Translations under genes and position numbers: made by a program | Part shown: positions 1 to 5,963 of the stretch, one piece after another | Layout of the letters: each line of letters begins with the position of its first letter | How positions within the stretch are numbered: position 1 is the stretch's first letter | Origin: Verrucomicrobiales bacterium | Lineage (GTDB): Bacteria; Verrucomicrobiota; Verrucomicrobiia; Limisphaerales; UBA9464 | Length of the DNA: 8,099 bases | Reading direction: 5' to 3' | Assembly (NCBI GenBank): GCA_003445095.1 | Contig: DLVS01000308.1 | Location: 1 to 8,099, forward strand | The notes under the pieces: model-generated | Database searches by the model: none | The model's input: the letters and a program-made list of their open reading frames with translations, nothing else | Told to the model about the DNA's origin: nothing

Positions 1-176
1 GAATCCTGCTCGACCAAAAGCTGGGCGGACACGAATTGCAAGTAGGTGACGTGGATGGAGACGGCGATGTAGACGTCTGCTCCAAACCGTGGGGCGTCTT
101 TCCGTGGAATGGGAGCGGCGGCCAGATGCACGTCGATTTTCTGGAAAACCTCACCAAGACCAGGGCTCGGCCGTGA
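1..176 (+). CDS. FG-GAP/VCBS repeat protein, C-terminal end (partial)
   Basis: This is the last 57 codons of a gene whose start lies left of the window; the frame begins at base 3 and ends at a TGA at 174-176. The visible peptide carries an acidic loop of the type VGDVDGDGDVDVCSKPW, with the DxDxDG spacing of calcium-binding loops in FG-GAP/VCBS beta-propeller blades. It then ends in HVDFLENLT, a tail often seen in Planctomycetes and Verrucomicrobia repeat proteins. Proteins of this kind are normally exported and act as propeller scaffolds, sometimes fused to hydrolase or haem domains; nothing of the upstream domains is visible, so a specific function cannot be given. The toxin-antitoxin module follows about 70 nt downstream on the same strand. 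Confidence 0.75.
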   Translation, partial: ILLDQKLGGHELQVGDVDGDGDVDVCSKPWGVFPWNGSGGQMHVDFLENLTKTRARP

Positions 177-227
177 ACGCTTCGACGACGTCACCGAAGC
201 AAGCCGGCTGAGCGTTGACGTCAGCGC

Positions 228-252
228 CATGTGGACGCAGCATGTCCACATG
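228..252. promoter_or_regulatory. Perfect 9-bp inverted repeat over the antitoxin start codon (putative operator)
   Basis: The arms CATGTGGAC (228-236) and GTCCACATG (244-252) are perfectly complementary around a 7-nt spacer. The right arm ends on the G of the proposed antitoxin ATG at 250. Phd/YefM-type antitoxins are known to repress their own operons by binding palindromes near the promoter and start, so this is a natural operator candidate. As RNA it could also fold into a hairpin that hides the start codon. The repeat is seen directly; its function is inferred. Confidence 0.5.
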
Positions 253-507
253 AAAACGGCCACCGTTCGGGACCTTCGTAACAACTTCGCCAAGCTCGAG
301 TCCTGGCTCAGCAATGGTGAAGAGATACGCATCGAGAAACGAGGCGAGCCCGTCGCTATGCTTACCGCCCTGCCGCGCGCGCGAAGTCAGGGCTTCAAAA
401 AGCCCGACTTCGCCGCGCGACAGAAAGCCATCTGGGGAGATCGAGTATTCAGCGAGGCTGAGGTGAAAGCGATGCGCGAATACGAGCTTGAAGGTGAAGA
501 AGGATGA
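250..507 (+). CDS. Type II antitoxin, Phd/YefM-like (VapB role)
   Basis: An 85-residue protein. Its N-terminal half (TVRDLRNNFAKLESWL, then IRIEKRGEPVAML at about 27-39) matches the Phd/YefM fold: a short strand, a helix, and a strand-turn carrying a KRGEPVA motif. The C-terminal half (KKPDFAARQ...WGDRVFSEAEVKAM) is charged and ends in acidic residues; this is the part that in this family wraps and inhibits the toxin. The frame is open back to 109, but the family match begins at ATG 250; ATG 229 and ATG 109 are alternatives, and the latter would overlap the previous gene. No strong ribosome-binding site precedes 250. The stop overlaps the toxin start (ATGA at 504-507), indicating translational coupling. 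It probably binds the inverted repeat over its own start. Confidence 0.85.
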   Translation: MKTATVRDLRNNFAKLESWLSNGEEIRIEKRGEPVAMLTALPRARSQGFKKPDFAARQKAIWGDRVFSEAEVKAMREYELEGEEG

Positions 508-956
508 GTTGTTTCCCGGACACTTCGTTTCTCTGCTCGCTCTATCGCAAGCAGATTCATTCGCCGGGCGCGATTGCCTTGATGCAGGCTCTGCCAGGCC
601 CGCTGCCCGTCTCGAGTTTGCTGCTGCTCGAGTTCCGTCAATCGGTACGACTCCAAGCTCGGCTGCAGCCGCGAGGTCGGCCGAAAGGTTTTTCCAAACA
701 CGAAGCCAACCTGATGCTACGCGACTTGCAGTCCGATCTGGCGGCGCAGGTGATCGAAGTGGTGCCGGCGGACTGGGCGGAGGTACATCAACTCGCCGAA
801 CGCCTCAGTGCGAAGCACACCGAGCAAAACGGCCACCGCCTTGCTGACCTCCTCCATGTCGCGACCGCGCTCTACCTCGGGGCGGCAGAGTTCCTCACTT
901 TCGATGCGAACCAGAAGCTGCTCGCCAAGGCCGAGGGAATGCGTGTGCCGTGGTGA
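504..956 (+). CDS. vapC: VapC-like PIN-domain toxin (predicted ribonuclease)
   Basis: A 150-residue protein of usual VapC length. Four acidic residues fit the PIN active site: D6 in PDTSFL, E43 in LLLLEFR, D115 in RLADLLHVATAL, and D134 in FLTFDANQKLLAKAEG. PIN toxins bind metal ions through these residues and cut structured RNA such as tRNA or rRNA, halting growth when the antitoxin is degraded; the target here cannot be read from sequence. The start is clear: a purine-rich GGTGAAGAAGG lies directly before ATG 504, and the ATGA overlap with the antitoxin is typical of such operons. All four acidic residues are present, so the toxin is probably active. The pair is a Phd-type antitoxin with a PIN toxin, a combination known among VapBC systems. 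Confidence 0.88.
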   Translation: MSCFPDTSFLCSLYRKQIHSPGAIALMQALPGPLPVSSLLLLEFRQSVRLQARLQPRGRPKGFSKHEANLMLRDLQSDLAAQVIEVVPADWAEVHQLAERLSAKHTEQNGHRLADLLHVATALYLGAAEFLTFDANQKLLAKAEGMRVPW

Positions 957-990
957 GGCCATTGGGTGGCCGAGGAGTCGGCGGGCCTCA
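954..990 (+). terminator. Possible hairpin after the toxin gene
   Basis: TGAGGCC (954-960) and GGCCTCA (984-990) are perfectly complementary 7-bp arms around a 23-nt GC-rich loop. The left arm includes the toxin stop codon. No run of T follows, so it does not meet the usual rule for an intrinsic terminator. It could be a weak 3' structure or chance in GC-rich DNA. Confidence 0.2.
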
Positions 991-1147
991 GCTTGAACGT
1001 ATCGACATGGGCCCAGCTTGTCGTCATCCGAAAATCGTGCACACGGGCTGAAAAATGGAATCTCGTTCATCCCCATCGACGACTCTCGTCGGCGAAAGGT
1101 GTGACGAAATGATCGTCAGGCCGGCCACGAGCGGGTCCGGTTGGGCG

Positions 1148-2413
1148 CTACTTCGCACCGAGACAAAACAGGTGCCTTTCCGTGCGAATAAAGACTCGCC
1201 CCTGGGACACAGCGGGGGAAGCCTGTGCCTTTTCCCCGAGCGCGTTTTTCGCCACCACTTTGAACTCCGGTCCGGCCTCGATGATGGTCGTCTCCCCGTT
1301 GTCGCCGAGAAAATAGACCCGGCCCGCGGCACTCACCGGTGACGCAGAAAAGTTTCCACCCACGCGCTCCTGCCAGACCATTTCGCCGGTGTCGGCCCGC
1401 AGGCACGAGGCAATCCCGCCGTCCGTGATGGCGAACAGATGCGGCCTCAGGAAGAGCAGGGAAGGGACCTTGGGCATGCCTTTCTTCTGCACCCAGACGA
1501 GGTTGGACTCGTTCAGTTCGCCCCGCTCGCCGAGTCGGAAAGCTTGGATCGACTCCTTGCCACCCCAGCCGCCGGCGGTGAAAACCAAGGCATCACCGAC
1601 AACCGTGGAGGGCACTTTACCCTCGCCCATAACCTCACTGGTCCAGAGACGTTCGCCGGTCTGCACATCGAAGCCTTGAACCACGTCGCCGGCCTCGCTG
1701 ACCACCTGCGTGCGGCCGTCCGGCGCAGTCCAGATCGCCGGCGCACCGTGCGAAATACGCGATTGCCCGCGCTTGGCCTTCCAACGCTCGCGGCCAGTTC
1801 TGGCGTCTAACGCGAGGACGTAGGATTGATCCCAGGGCTTCTGCCAGCCGAGGCTTTTGTCGGCGCCTTCGCTGCTCCCGTCGCGCGCCATGATGAGCAG
1901 GCCAGCGTGCAAGATGGGTGAAGTTCCGAGCCCGTGCTGGCCGTAAAATTTGTATTCGCGGTTGGTCCACACGACTCCGCCGGCGAAGTTCAGCGCCGCG
2001 AAACTACCGTCGCCGAAACAAGCGTAAACAAGCTCGCCGTCCGTCGCGGGCGTGGGTGTCGCGTAGGTATTGCGGCCTTCCTTGCGGCGCGGCACCTGTT
2101 TGAAGACTTCCTTGTCCCACAGAATGCGGCCGTCTTGGAGGTCGAGCGCCAGCACGTGGCACGATTCGCCGTTGTCCGTGGCGGTCGTTACGAATACCCG
2201 GTCGCTCCAGATAATCGGCGACGACCAACTCTCGCCGGGCAGTTCGGTCTTCCAGGCGACGTTTTCCGTCGCGCTCCAGCGCAGCGGAACGGCGGTCTCC
2301 GTCGAATGTCCCTGGCCATCGGGACCGCGGAACTGGGGCCAGTTTTCGGCGGCGACAGAAGTTGACGCCAGGGCGCACGCAGCGAAGAGATGGTAAATGC
2401 GGAATTCTTTCAT
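1148..2413 (-). CDS. Secreted PQQ-like beta-propeller protein
   Basis: A 421-residue protein starting at ATG 2413-2411. The frame is open upstream to 2605, but this start is chosen because it is followed by a good signal peptide (MKEFRIYHLFAACALASTSV, then AA, cleavage after about residue 22) and then ENWPQFRGPDGQG, a mature N-terminus very common in Planctomycetes and Verrucomicrobia PQQ-like proteins. About eight blade-like repeats follow, each with a pattern such as SSPIIWSDRVFV...LALDLQDGRILW, ALDARTGRERW, DVQTGERLW and RADTGEMVW. This is the PQQ/BamB-type tryptophan-docking propeller. Such proteins are often annotated as BamB-like or as PQQ dehydrogenases, but no catalytic domain is visible; a role as periplasmic scaffold or substrate-binding propeller is more likely. 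It is divergently placed from the phosphatase gene. No Shine-Dalgarno sequence is apparent. Confidence 0.9.
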   Translation of the reverse strand: MKEFRIYHLFAACALASTSVAAENWPQFRGPDGQGHSTETAVPLRWSATENVAWKTELPGESWSSPIIWSDRVFVTTATDNGESCHVLALDLQDGRILWDKEVFKQVPRRKEGRNTYATPTPATDGELVYACFGDGSFAALNFAGGVVWTNREYKFYGQHGLGTSPILHAGLLIMARDGSSEGADKSLGWQKPWDQSYVLALDARTGRERWKAKRGQSRISHGAPAIWTAPDGRTQVVSEAGDVVQGFDVQTGERLWTSEVMGEGKVPSTVVGDALVFTAGGWGGKESIQAFRLGERGELNESNLVWVQKKGMPKVPSLLFLRPHLFAITDGGIASCLRADTGEMVWQERVGGNFSASPVSAAGRVYFLGDNGETTIIEAGPEFKVVAKNALGEKAQASPAVSQGRVFIRTERHLFCLGAK

Positions 2414-2723
2414 AGAAAATCGCGACTGAGGTTGACCGGCATGCCAACGTACCGAGCGGAGACGAATCGGGACAGGACTTCTATCGAAGAGAGCTAAGAA
2501 TGCCGGTCCGTGGGCCGCCTTGGGTGTAGCGCCGTGTGCGGTTTGTTCCTGTGAGATTTTCTGTTGAACTACCCGACTCCGTGCCCGGTGATGCGTCCGT
2601 GCCAATCCGTTCCGCTACTCCAACGCCTCAAGTGGTGTCTTCGCGCAAAGTTACATGGTTGTGACACCGGCTTTCCGGTTCTGGAGTATTCCACCGGCGC
2701 CGCTTTGAACTATTACGCTCGCC
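2414..2723. promoter_or_regulatory. Divergent intergenic region, 310 bp
   Basis: The region lies between the oppositely transcribed propeller and phosphatase genes, so both promoters should sit here. No convincing sigma-70 -35/-10 pair with normal spacing was found on either strand. The only small structures seen are a hairpin ACCGG-CTTT-CCGGT at 2666-2679, about 45 bp before the phosphatase start, and an 8-bp palindrome GGCATGCC at 2438-2445, before the propeller start. Neither can be assigned a role. No Pho-box-like direct repeat was recognised despite the phosphatase next door. The minus-strand frame is open to 2605, but the translated extension has no signal or domain character. Confidence 0.45.
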
Positions 2724-4403
2724 ATGCACAAACAACTCGCCTCGTTAATCGCCAGCATATGTGTCGTTCTCGGTATTCGCGGATCGAGTGTCGCCGCGGA
2801 CCGGCCTAGACTCGTCATCCTGATCTCAGTCGATCAAATGCGATCCGACTACCTAACTCGTTATGGCGATTTGTTTTTGCCGGCTTCTATCCCGGACGCC
2901 GACGGCAGGAGACAAGTAGGCGGCTTCAGATACCTGGAAGCTTCCGGTGCCTGGCACGTCGACGCGCAGCACAGTCATTTCCCGCTCTTTACTGGCCCCG
3001 GTCACGCGGTCGAACTGACCGGCGCGTGTCCCTACAAATCAGGAATCGTGGGGAATTACTGGTACGATCGTCGGTCCGCCACCAACCGCTATTGCGTGGA
3101 AGACCCGGAGGGCAAGATCGTTGGCAACGACATCAAGACCAAGCTGCCTGACGTCTCTCCTCGCTCGTTGCTGGTTACGACCGTGGGCGATGAGTTGAAA
3201 ATGGCTACGGGCGGTCGGGCTCGCGTTTGGGCGATCGGGCTCAAGGACCGCGCCGCCATTTTGCTGGGTGGCCATCTCGCTGACGGGGCGCTTTGGTTTG
3301 ATGAGGAGACGGGCAATTGGGTTACCAGCAGTTACTACGCAACCAACGGTATCTTGCGCCCTTGGCTCCGGGAGTTGAACGCTTCGCGGCTCGTCAATCA
3401 ATTCACCAACGCTGTCTGGAACTTCGAAAAGACCAAAGCCCTGGACCGCGTGTGGACCTGGACCGAGGCGAGCTCTCATTCAACTACGGGCACGAACTAC
3501 CAAGCATTCACAGTCTCGCCCATGGGCAATGATTTCGTCTTCGAGCTCGCCAAACGGGTCATCGAAAAAGAGTCGCTGGGCCAGATCCAAACCGAGGGAC
3601 GTCAAGCCCCGCACGCCTCCGACCTCCTCGCCATCAATCTCTCGAGCAACGACTATGTCGGACACTATTACGGTCCGGACAGTGCAGAGATGCTGGACGT
3701 GACCCTGAAGACCGACACCCAACTCAGCGCGTTTTTCAACTGGCTTGATCAAAGAAAGCTTCTTGCTCAATCGCTTATTGTGCTCACCTCCGATCACGGC
3801 GTGTCGCCGTTGCCTGCACAGATGAGAAGTGACGCGCACTTCAGCGGGGCCATCGGTTACGAGGCCGAAGTGCAAAGCTCGGTTCAGCGATTCCTGGCCG
3901 ACCGTTACGGAGTTCGGGGCACGAATTCACCGGTCAAAGTTGTGGAGTTCAACGTGTACATCGATCCCAGTGACCTTGCCTGGACGAACGCGGCACCTTC
4001 CGACATCCACGATGAGGTCGCACGCTTCCTCACGGACACCCACACCAACGGAGTCTACGTTGCCTACACCAAAGAGCAGATCCTCAAAGGACAGTTGCCC
4101 CGCACGGATGTCGCGATGCGCGTGATGAATGGGTATTATCCCGGGCTGAGTGGCGACATCGTGCTAGTGCCGCAGCCCTATTGGATCCAACTCAACGCCA
4201 CGTCGAAGTATAAAAGTTCTCATGGCTCTCCCTACGCCTACGATACGAGCGTACCACTTCTCTTGTCCGGTCCGGGCATCACGCCGGGCATTTTCACCGA
4301 GCCGGCCTCCACTCTCGACATTGCTCCGACGATTTCATTTTTGCTGGGCGTGATCAAACCGAGTGGCGCCGAGGGGAAGTTGCTGATGAGTGTTCGTCGG
4401 TAG
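2724..4403 (+). CDS. Secreted PafA-like alkaline phosphatase
   Basis: A 559-residue protein with a signal peptide (MHKQLASLIASICVVLGIRG, cleavage near VAA/DRP, residue 25). The family hydrolyses phosphate monoesters outside the cytoplasm with two zinc ions and a threonine nucleophile. The set known from PafA is all visible: D37 in ISVDQMRSDY; nucleophile T90 in FTGPGH; N111 in SGIVGNYWYD; K174 and R176 in GLKDRAAI; D310 and H314 in NDYVGH; D357-H358 in TSDHGV; H500 in SSHGSPYAYD. K174 with R176, rather than other residues, marks the monoesterase type over the related NPP diesterases. Length is that of PafA. ATG 2724 is chosen because the signal peptide starts there. Enzymes of this group are often expressed regardless of phosphate level; consistently, no Pho box was recognised. 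A broader phosphodiesterase activity cannot be excluded. Confidence 0.92.
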   Translation: MHKQLASLIASICVVLGIRGSSVAADRPRLVILISVDQMRSDYLTRYGDLFLPASIPDADGRRQVGGFRYLEASGAWHVDAQHSHFPLFTGPGHAVELTGACPYKSGIVGNYWYDRRSATNRYCVEDPEGKIVGNDIKTKLPDVSPRSLLVTTVGDELKMATGGRARVWAIGLKDRAAILLGGHLADGALWFDEETGNWVTSSYYATNGILRPWLRELNASRLVNQFTNAVWNFEKTKALDRVWTWTEASSHSTTGTNYQAFTVSPMGNDFVFELAKRVIEKESLGQIQTEGRQAPHASDLLAINLSSNDYVGHYYGPDSAEMLDVTLKTDTQLSAFFNWLDQRKLLAQSLIVLTSDHGVSPLPAQMRSDAHFSGAIGYEAEVQSSVQRFLADRYGVRGTNSPVKVVEFNVYIDPSDLAWTNAAPSDIHDEVARFLTDTHTNGVYVAYTKEQILKGQLPRTDVAMRVMNGYYPGLSGDIVLVPQPYWIQLNATSKYKSSHGSPYAYDTSVPLLLSGPGITPGIFTEPASTLDIAPTISFLLGVIKPSGAEGKLLMSVRR

Positions 4404-4607
4404 CTCGTTCCGCCAAAATCCCATCCTTCGTCGGAATGCATCTCATCCAAAAGCTTGATTGATCCCACAACATCCGTTCTCTCTAGCAGAATGTCGGAGA
4501 GAAGAGCACCGAAGGATTGGGTAGCGCCTCGTTGGTATCGCAATGCCGCAGGTTTTGCTGCGTCAGTCAAAACTCAAGGTCCGGCAATCCAAAAAATCAG
4601 TTTCCGT
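4404..4607. other. Convergent intergenic region between phosphatase and nuclease genes
   Basis: This 204-bp gap separates two genes that converge. It contains two weak inverted repeats: TTCTCTC (4477-4483) with GAGAGAA (4497-4503), and CGCAG (4547-4551) with CTGCG (4558-4562) around GTTTTG. Neither is followed by a T-run in either direction, although a run of six A (six T on the minus strand) sits at 4591-4596. No firm terminator is called. A minus-strand frame from a TTG at 4570 is open through this gap and antisense into the phosphatase gene; it may be a remnant but lacks support as a gene. Confidence 0.4.
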
Positions 4608-5567
4608 TCACACGAGGGATTCCACGAATTGTAGTGGCGTTATTTCATATGCCTGAAGCTTGCCACGTTTCGATGCGGGGGCCTGGTAATCAAAGATATC
4701 TATTACCAGGAGAAAAATTGTTTTATTGTTGTGGGAGATGAATGGAATGGACGATTCCAAATGCTCCGTTGGAATCGCTAAGTCTTGCTCACAGGTCTTG
4801 AAAATTACCAAGTAGCCGAAGGATTCGTTGAAATCCTTTGTGTAATCGTAAACTTGGCGGAATCCCTTGATGATGTAATTACGGTCTTGCCCACGCTCTG
4901 GATTGAAGAGTTTCGCATCTGCTACCAGGCGATCCTTTCCAGATTGCGCCGAAATCAAATCGATCTTGCCCGATGCCGATTGCGGCTCAATATGGAACTG
5001 AAGTCCTTGATCATGGAGGTATTCATAGAGACAGGTCGCCAACGTCTTCTCACCTTGGCCGGTGGCGTCGTTAAACTGCTTCAAGAGTTCAGTACGACGA
5101 AACCATTCACACCGATGCTTAAATTTCTTGAGCAGGGCAAGAGTCATCCGCTTGTCGTCAATCTGTTCATCAATGTAGTCGAATAGTGGCTCTAAGTACG
5201 TGACACGAAAGGTCTCAATGCTGTCGTTAGGCGAGGCTTCATGGCTCAATGCGCGCCCCACTTTCATCTCGGACCTCGTGGTGCTCGAGGCAGCACACTT
5301 CTTCACGACGAAGTAGCAAATTGCATCATTCTCGGACTCGGTGTCACCTACCTTTGCTATCCCATTGAGGATCTCGTTTGCGATGGCTTCCGTCAGAGGA
5401 TTACGGCGCTCTAAATCTGCCAGGATTCCATTGGTGATGGCGTTCTCCTGCAAGAAACCCCACGTCTGGACCAACACATGGTGAAATGTGGTGGAGCCCG
5501 CCGTATTCAATCGCTTGAGGCGCTTTTGAAGCTTGTAGCGTACGAACTGAATGTAGTCAGAATCCAT
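4608..5567 (-). CDS. Uncharacterised protein with C-terminal PD-(D/E)XK nuclease domain
   Basis: A 319-residue protein with no signal peptide, so cytoplasmic. I do not recognise a named family for the whole chain. Residues about 1-165 look all-helical and charged, with a distinctive block around 117-157 (TFRVTYLEPLFDYIDEQIDD...LLKKFKHRCEWF). Residues about 170-260 carry a restriction-endonuclease-fold signature: a helix with E173/E182 (GEKTLATCLYEYLHDQG), then D203 in SGKIDLI, then D217-A-K219 in LVADAKLF, then Q238 in GFRQVYDYT. These fit the metal-binding and lysine residues of PD-(D/E)XK nucleases, so DNA or RNA cleavage is predicted. The start is 1 nt after the stop of the zinc-ribbon gene (TGATATG), so the two are surely co-transcribed. 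Sampled base composition (for example 24 of 60 G+C at 4801-4860) is lower than in flanking genes, suggesting transfer. A defence role is inferred only. Confidence 0.8.
   Translation of the reverse strand: MDSDYIQFVRYKLQKRLKRLNTAGSTTFHHVLVQTWGFLQENAITNGILADLERRNPLTEAIANEILNGIAKVGDTESENDAICYFVVKKCAASSTTRSEMKVGRALSHEASPNDSIETFRVTYLEPLFDYIDEQIDDKRMTLALLKKFKHRCEWFRRTELLKQFNDATGQGEKTLATCLYEYLHDQGLQFHIEPQSASGKIDLISAQSGKDRLVADAKLFNPERGQDRNYIIKGFRQVYDYTKDFNESFGYLVIFKTCEQDLAIPTEHLESSIPFISHNNKTIFLLVIDIFDYQAPASKRGKLQAYEITPLQFVESLV
4682..4710. repeat. Perfect 9-bp inverted repeat inside the nuclease gene
   Basis: CCTGGTAAT (4682-4690) and ATTACCAGG (4702-4710) are exact reverse complements around an 11-nt loop. 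They lie within the 3' part of the nuclease coding sequence, covering codons for about LVIDIFDYQ (residues 287-295). It could form a hairpin in the mRNA, but coding constraint and chance are also possible. Confidence 0.4.
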
Positions 5568-5568
5568 A

Positions 5569-5808
5569 TCACAATTTGATGTTGACCGTGAGAATTTGTA
5601 ATTGGGTCTCCAGTTCTTCCAAGGCTCGGTTCGCCCGCGAGTGGGCCTTCCGAAGAGTCCCTAGGTAGTCATCCAAGCGAATGTTCGCCTTGCACCCACC
5701 GCACACGATTATTTCGTGGTGACGAATCTGACGGAGAAATGGTCGCGCCCAGAAATCGCAGCGCGGGCATTCTATGTAAATGCGTTCTCTGTCGAGATTG
5801 ATAGCCAT
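5569..5808 (-). CDS. Small zinc-ribbon protein upstream of the nuclease
   Basis: A 79-residue protein starting at ATG 5808-5806. Two CxxC knuckles, C14-P-R-C17 and C36-G-G-C39, 18 residues apart, form a typical four-cysteine zinc ribbon; the segment between them (FWARPFLRQIRHHEIIV) is basic and hydrophobic, fitting a nucleic-acid or protein docking surface. The remainder (about 50-73, LRKAHSRANRALEELETQLQ) is predicted to be a single amphipathic helix, possibly a coiled coil. I do not recognise a named family. It ends 1 nt before the nuclease start, so the two are expected to be made together, and it may be the nuclease's specificity or assembly subunit (inference). No clear Shine-Dalgarno sequence precedes the start. 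Transcription probably begins in 5809-5963 or comes through from the hydrolase gene upstream. Confidence 0.78.
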   Translation of the reverse strand: MAINLDRERIYIECPRCDFWARPFLRQIRHHEIIVCGGCKANIRLDDYLGTLRKAHSRANRALEELETQLQILTVNIKL

Positions 5809-5825
5809 TATCCGAATCCGTTGAC

Positions 5826-5963
5826 TCAGGCCACATTCAGTAGCGATTGGAGTTGATTGTTAGCGCTGCGAAATTCATCGGTGGCATCGAGTTTGTCGAT
5901 GGGGTCTTTGAGGGAGGCAGGTGGTGAGCGGGACAGATCGTTTCTCCCTTCGCCTTCAGTCAT
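5826..5963 (-). CDS. Possible 45-residue protein leading the zinc-ribbon/nuclease operon
   Basis: An ATG at 5963-5961 opens a 45-codon frame that stops at TGA 5828-5826. The start overlaps the end of the serine hydrolase gene by 8 nt (ATGACTGA), a layout typical of translational coupling, and the stop is 17 nt before the zinc-ribbon start. The predicted peptide begins MTEGEGRNDLSRSPPASLKD; its second half (PIDKLDATDEFRSANNQLQS and beyond) looks like one acidic amphipathic helix. No family is recognised and no Shine-Dalgarno sequence is seen. It could be a real third member of the module or the start of an older longer gene; a chance ORF of this length is also quite possible. It otherwise fills the gap between the hydrolase and the zinc-ribbon genes. 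Confidence 0.4.
   Translation of the reverse strand: MTEGEGRNDLSRSPPASLKDPIDKLDATDEFRSANNQLQSLLNVA

Noticed and set aside
109..249. Longer antitoxin beginning at ATG 109
   Set aside because: It overlaps the FG-GAP gene in another frame and adds residues without family similarity; the Phd/YefM match starts at 250.
1077..1091. CGACGA-CTC-TCGTCG hairpin downstream of the propeller gene, as terminator
   Set aside because: The stem is only 6 bp and no T-run directly follows in either direction, so it is not convincing.
2414..2605. N-terminal extension of the propeller protein to an upstream start at 2605
   Set aside because: The extra 64 residues have no domain or signal character, while the ATG at 2413 gives a proper signal peptide and the typical mature N-terminus.
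2659..2692. TTGTGA...TATTCC as a promoter for the phosphatase
   Set aside because: The spacer is 22 nt, too long for a sigma-70 promoter, and the -10 match is poor.
4238..4570. 110-residue minus-strand gene with TTG start
   Set aside because: Half of it is antisense to conserved phosphatase coding sequence and it has no ribosome-binding site; only the first part was kept as a possible remnant in the findings.
4404..5955. Attachment-site direct repeats flanking the zinc-ribbon/nuclease module
   Set aside because: Only short shared words such as TTGATTG were found on the two sides, which is expected by chance.
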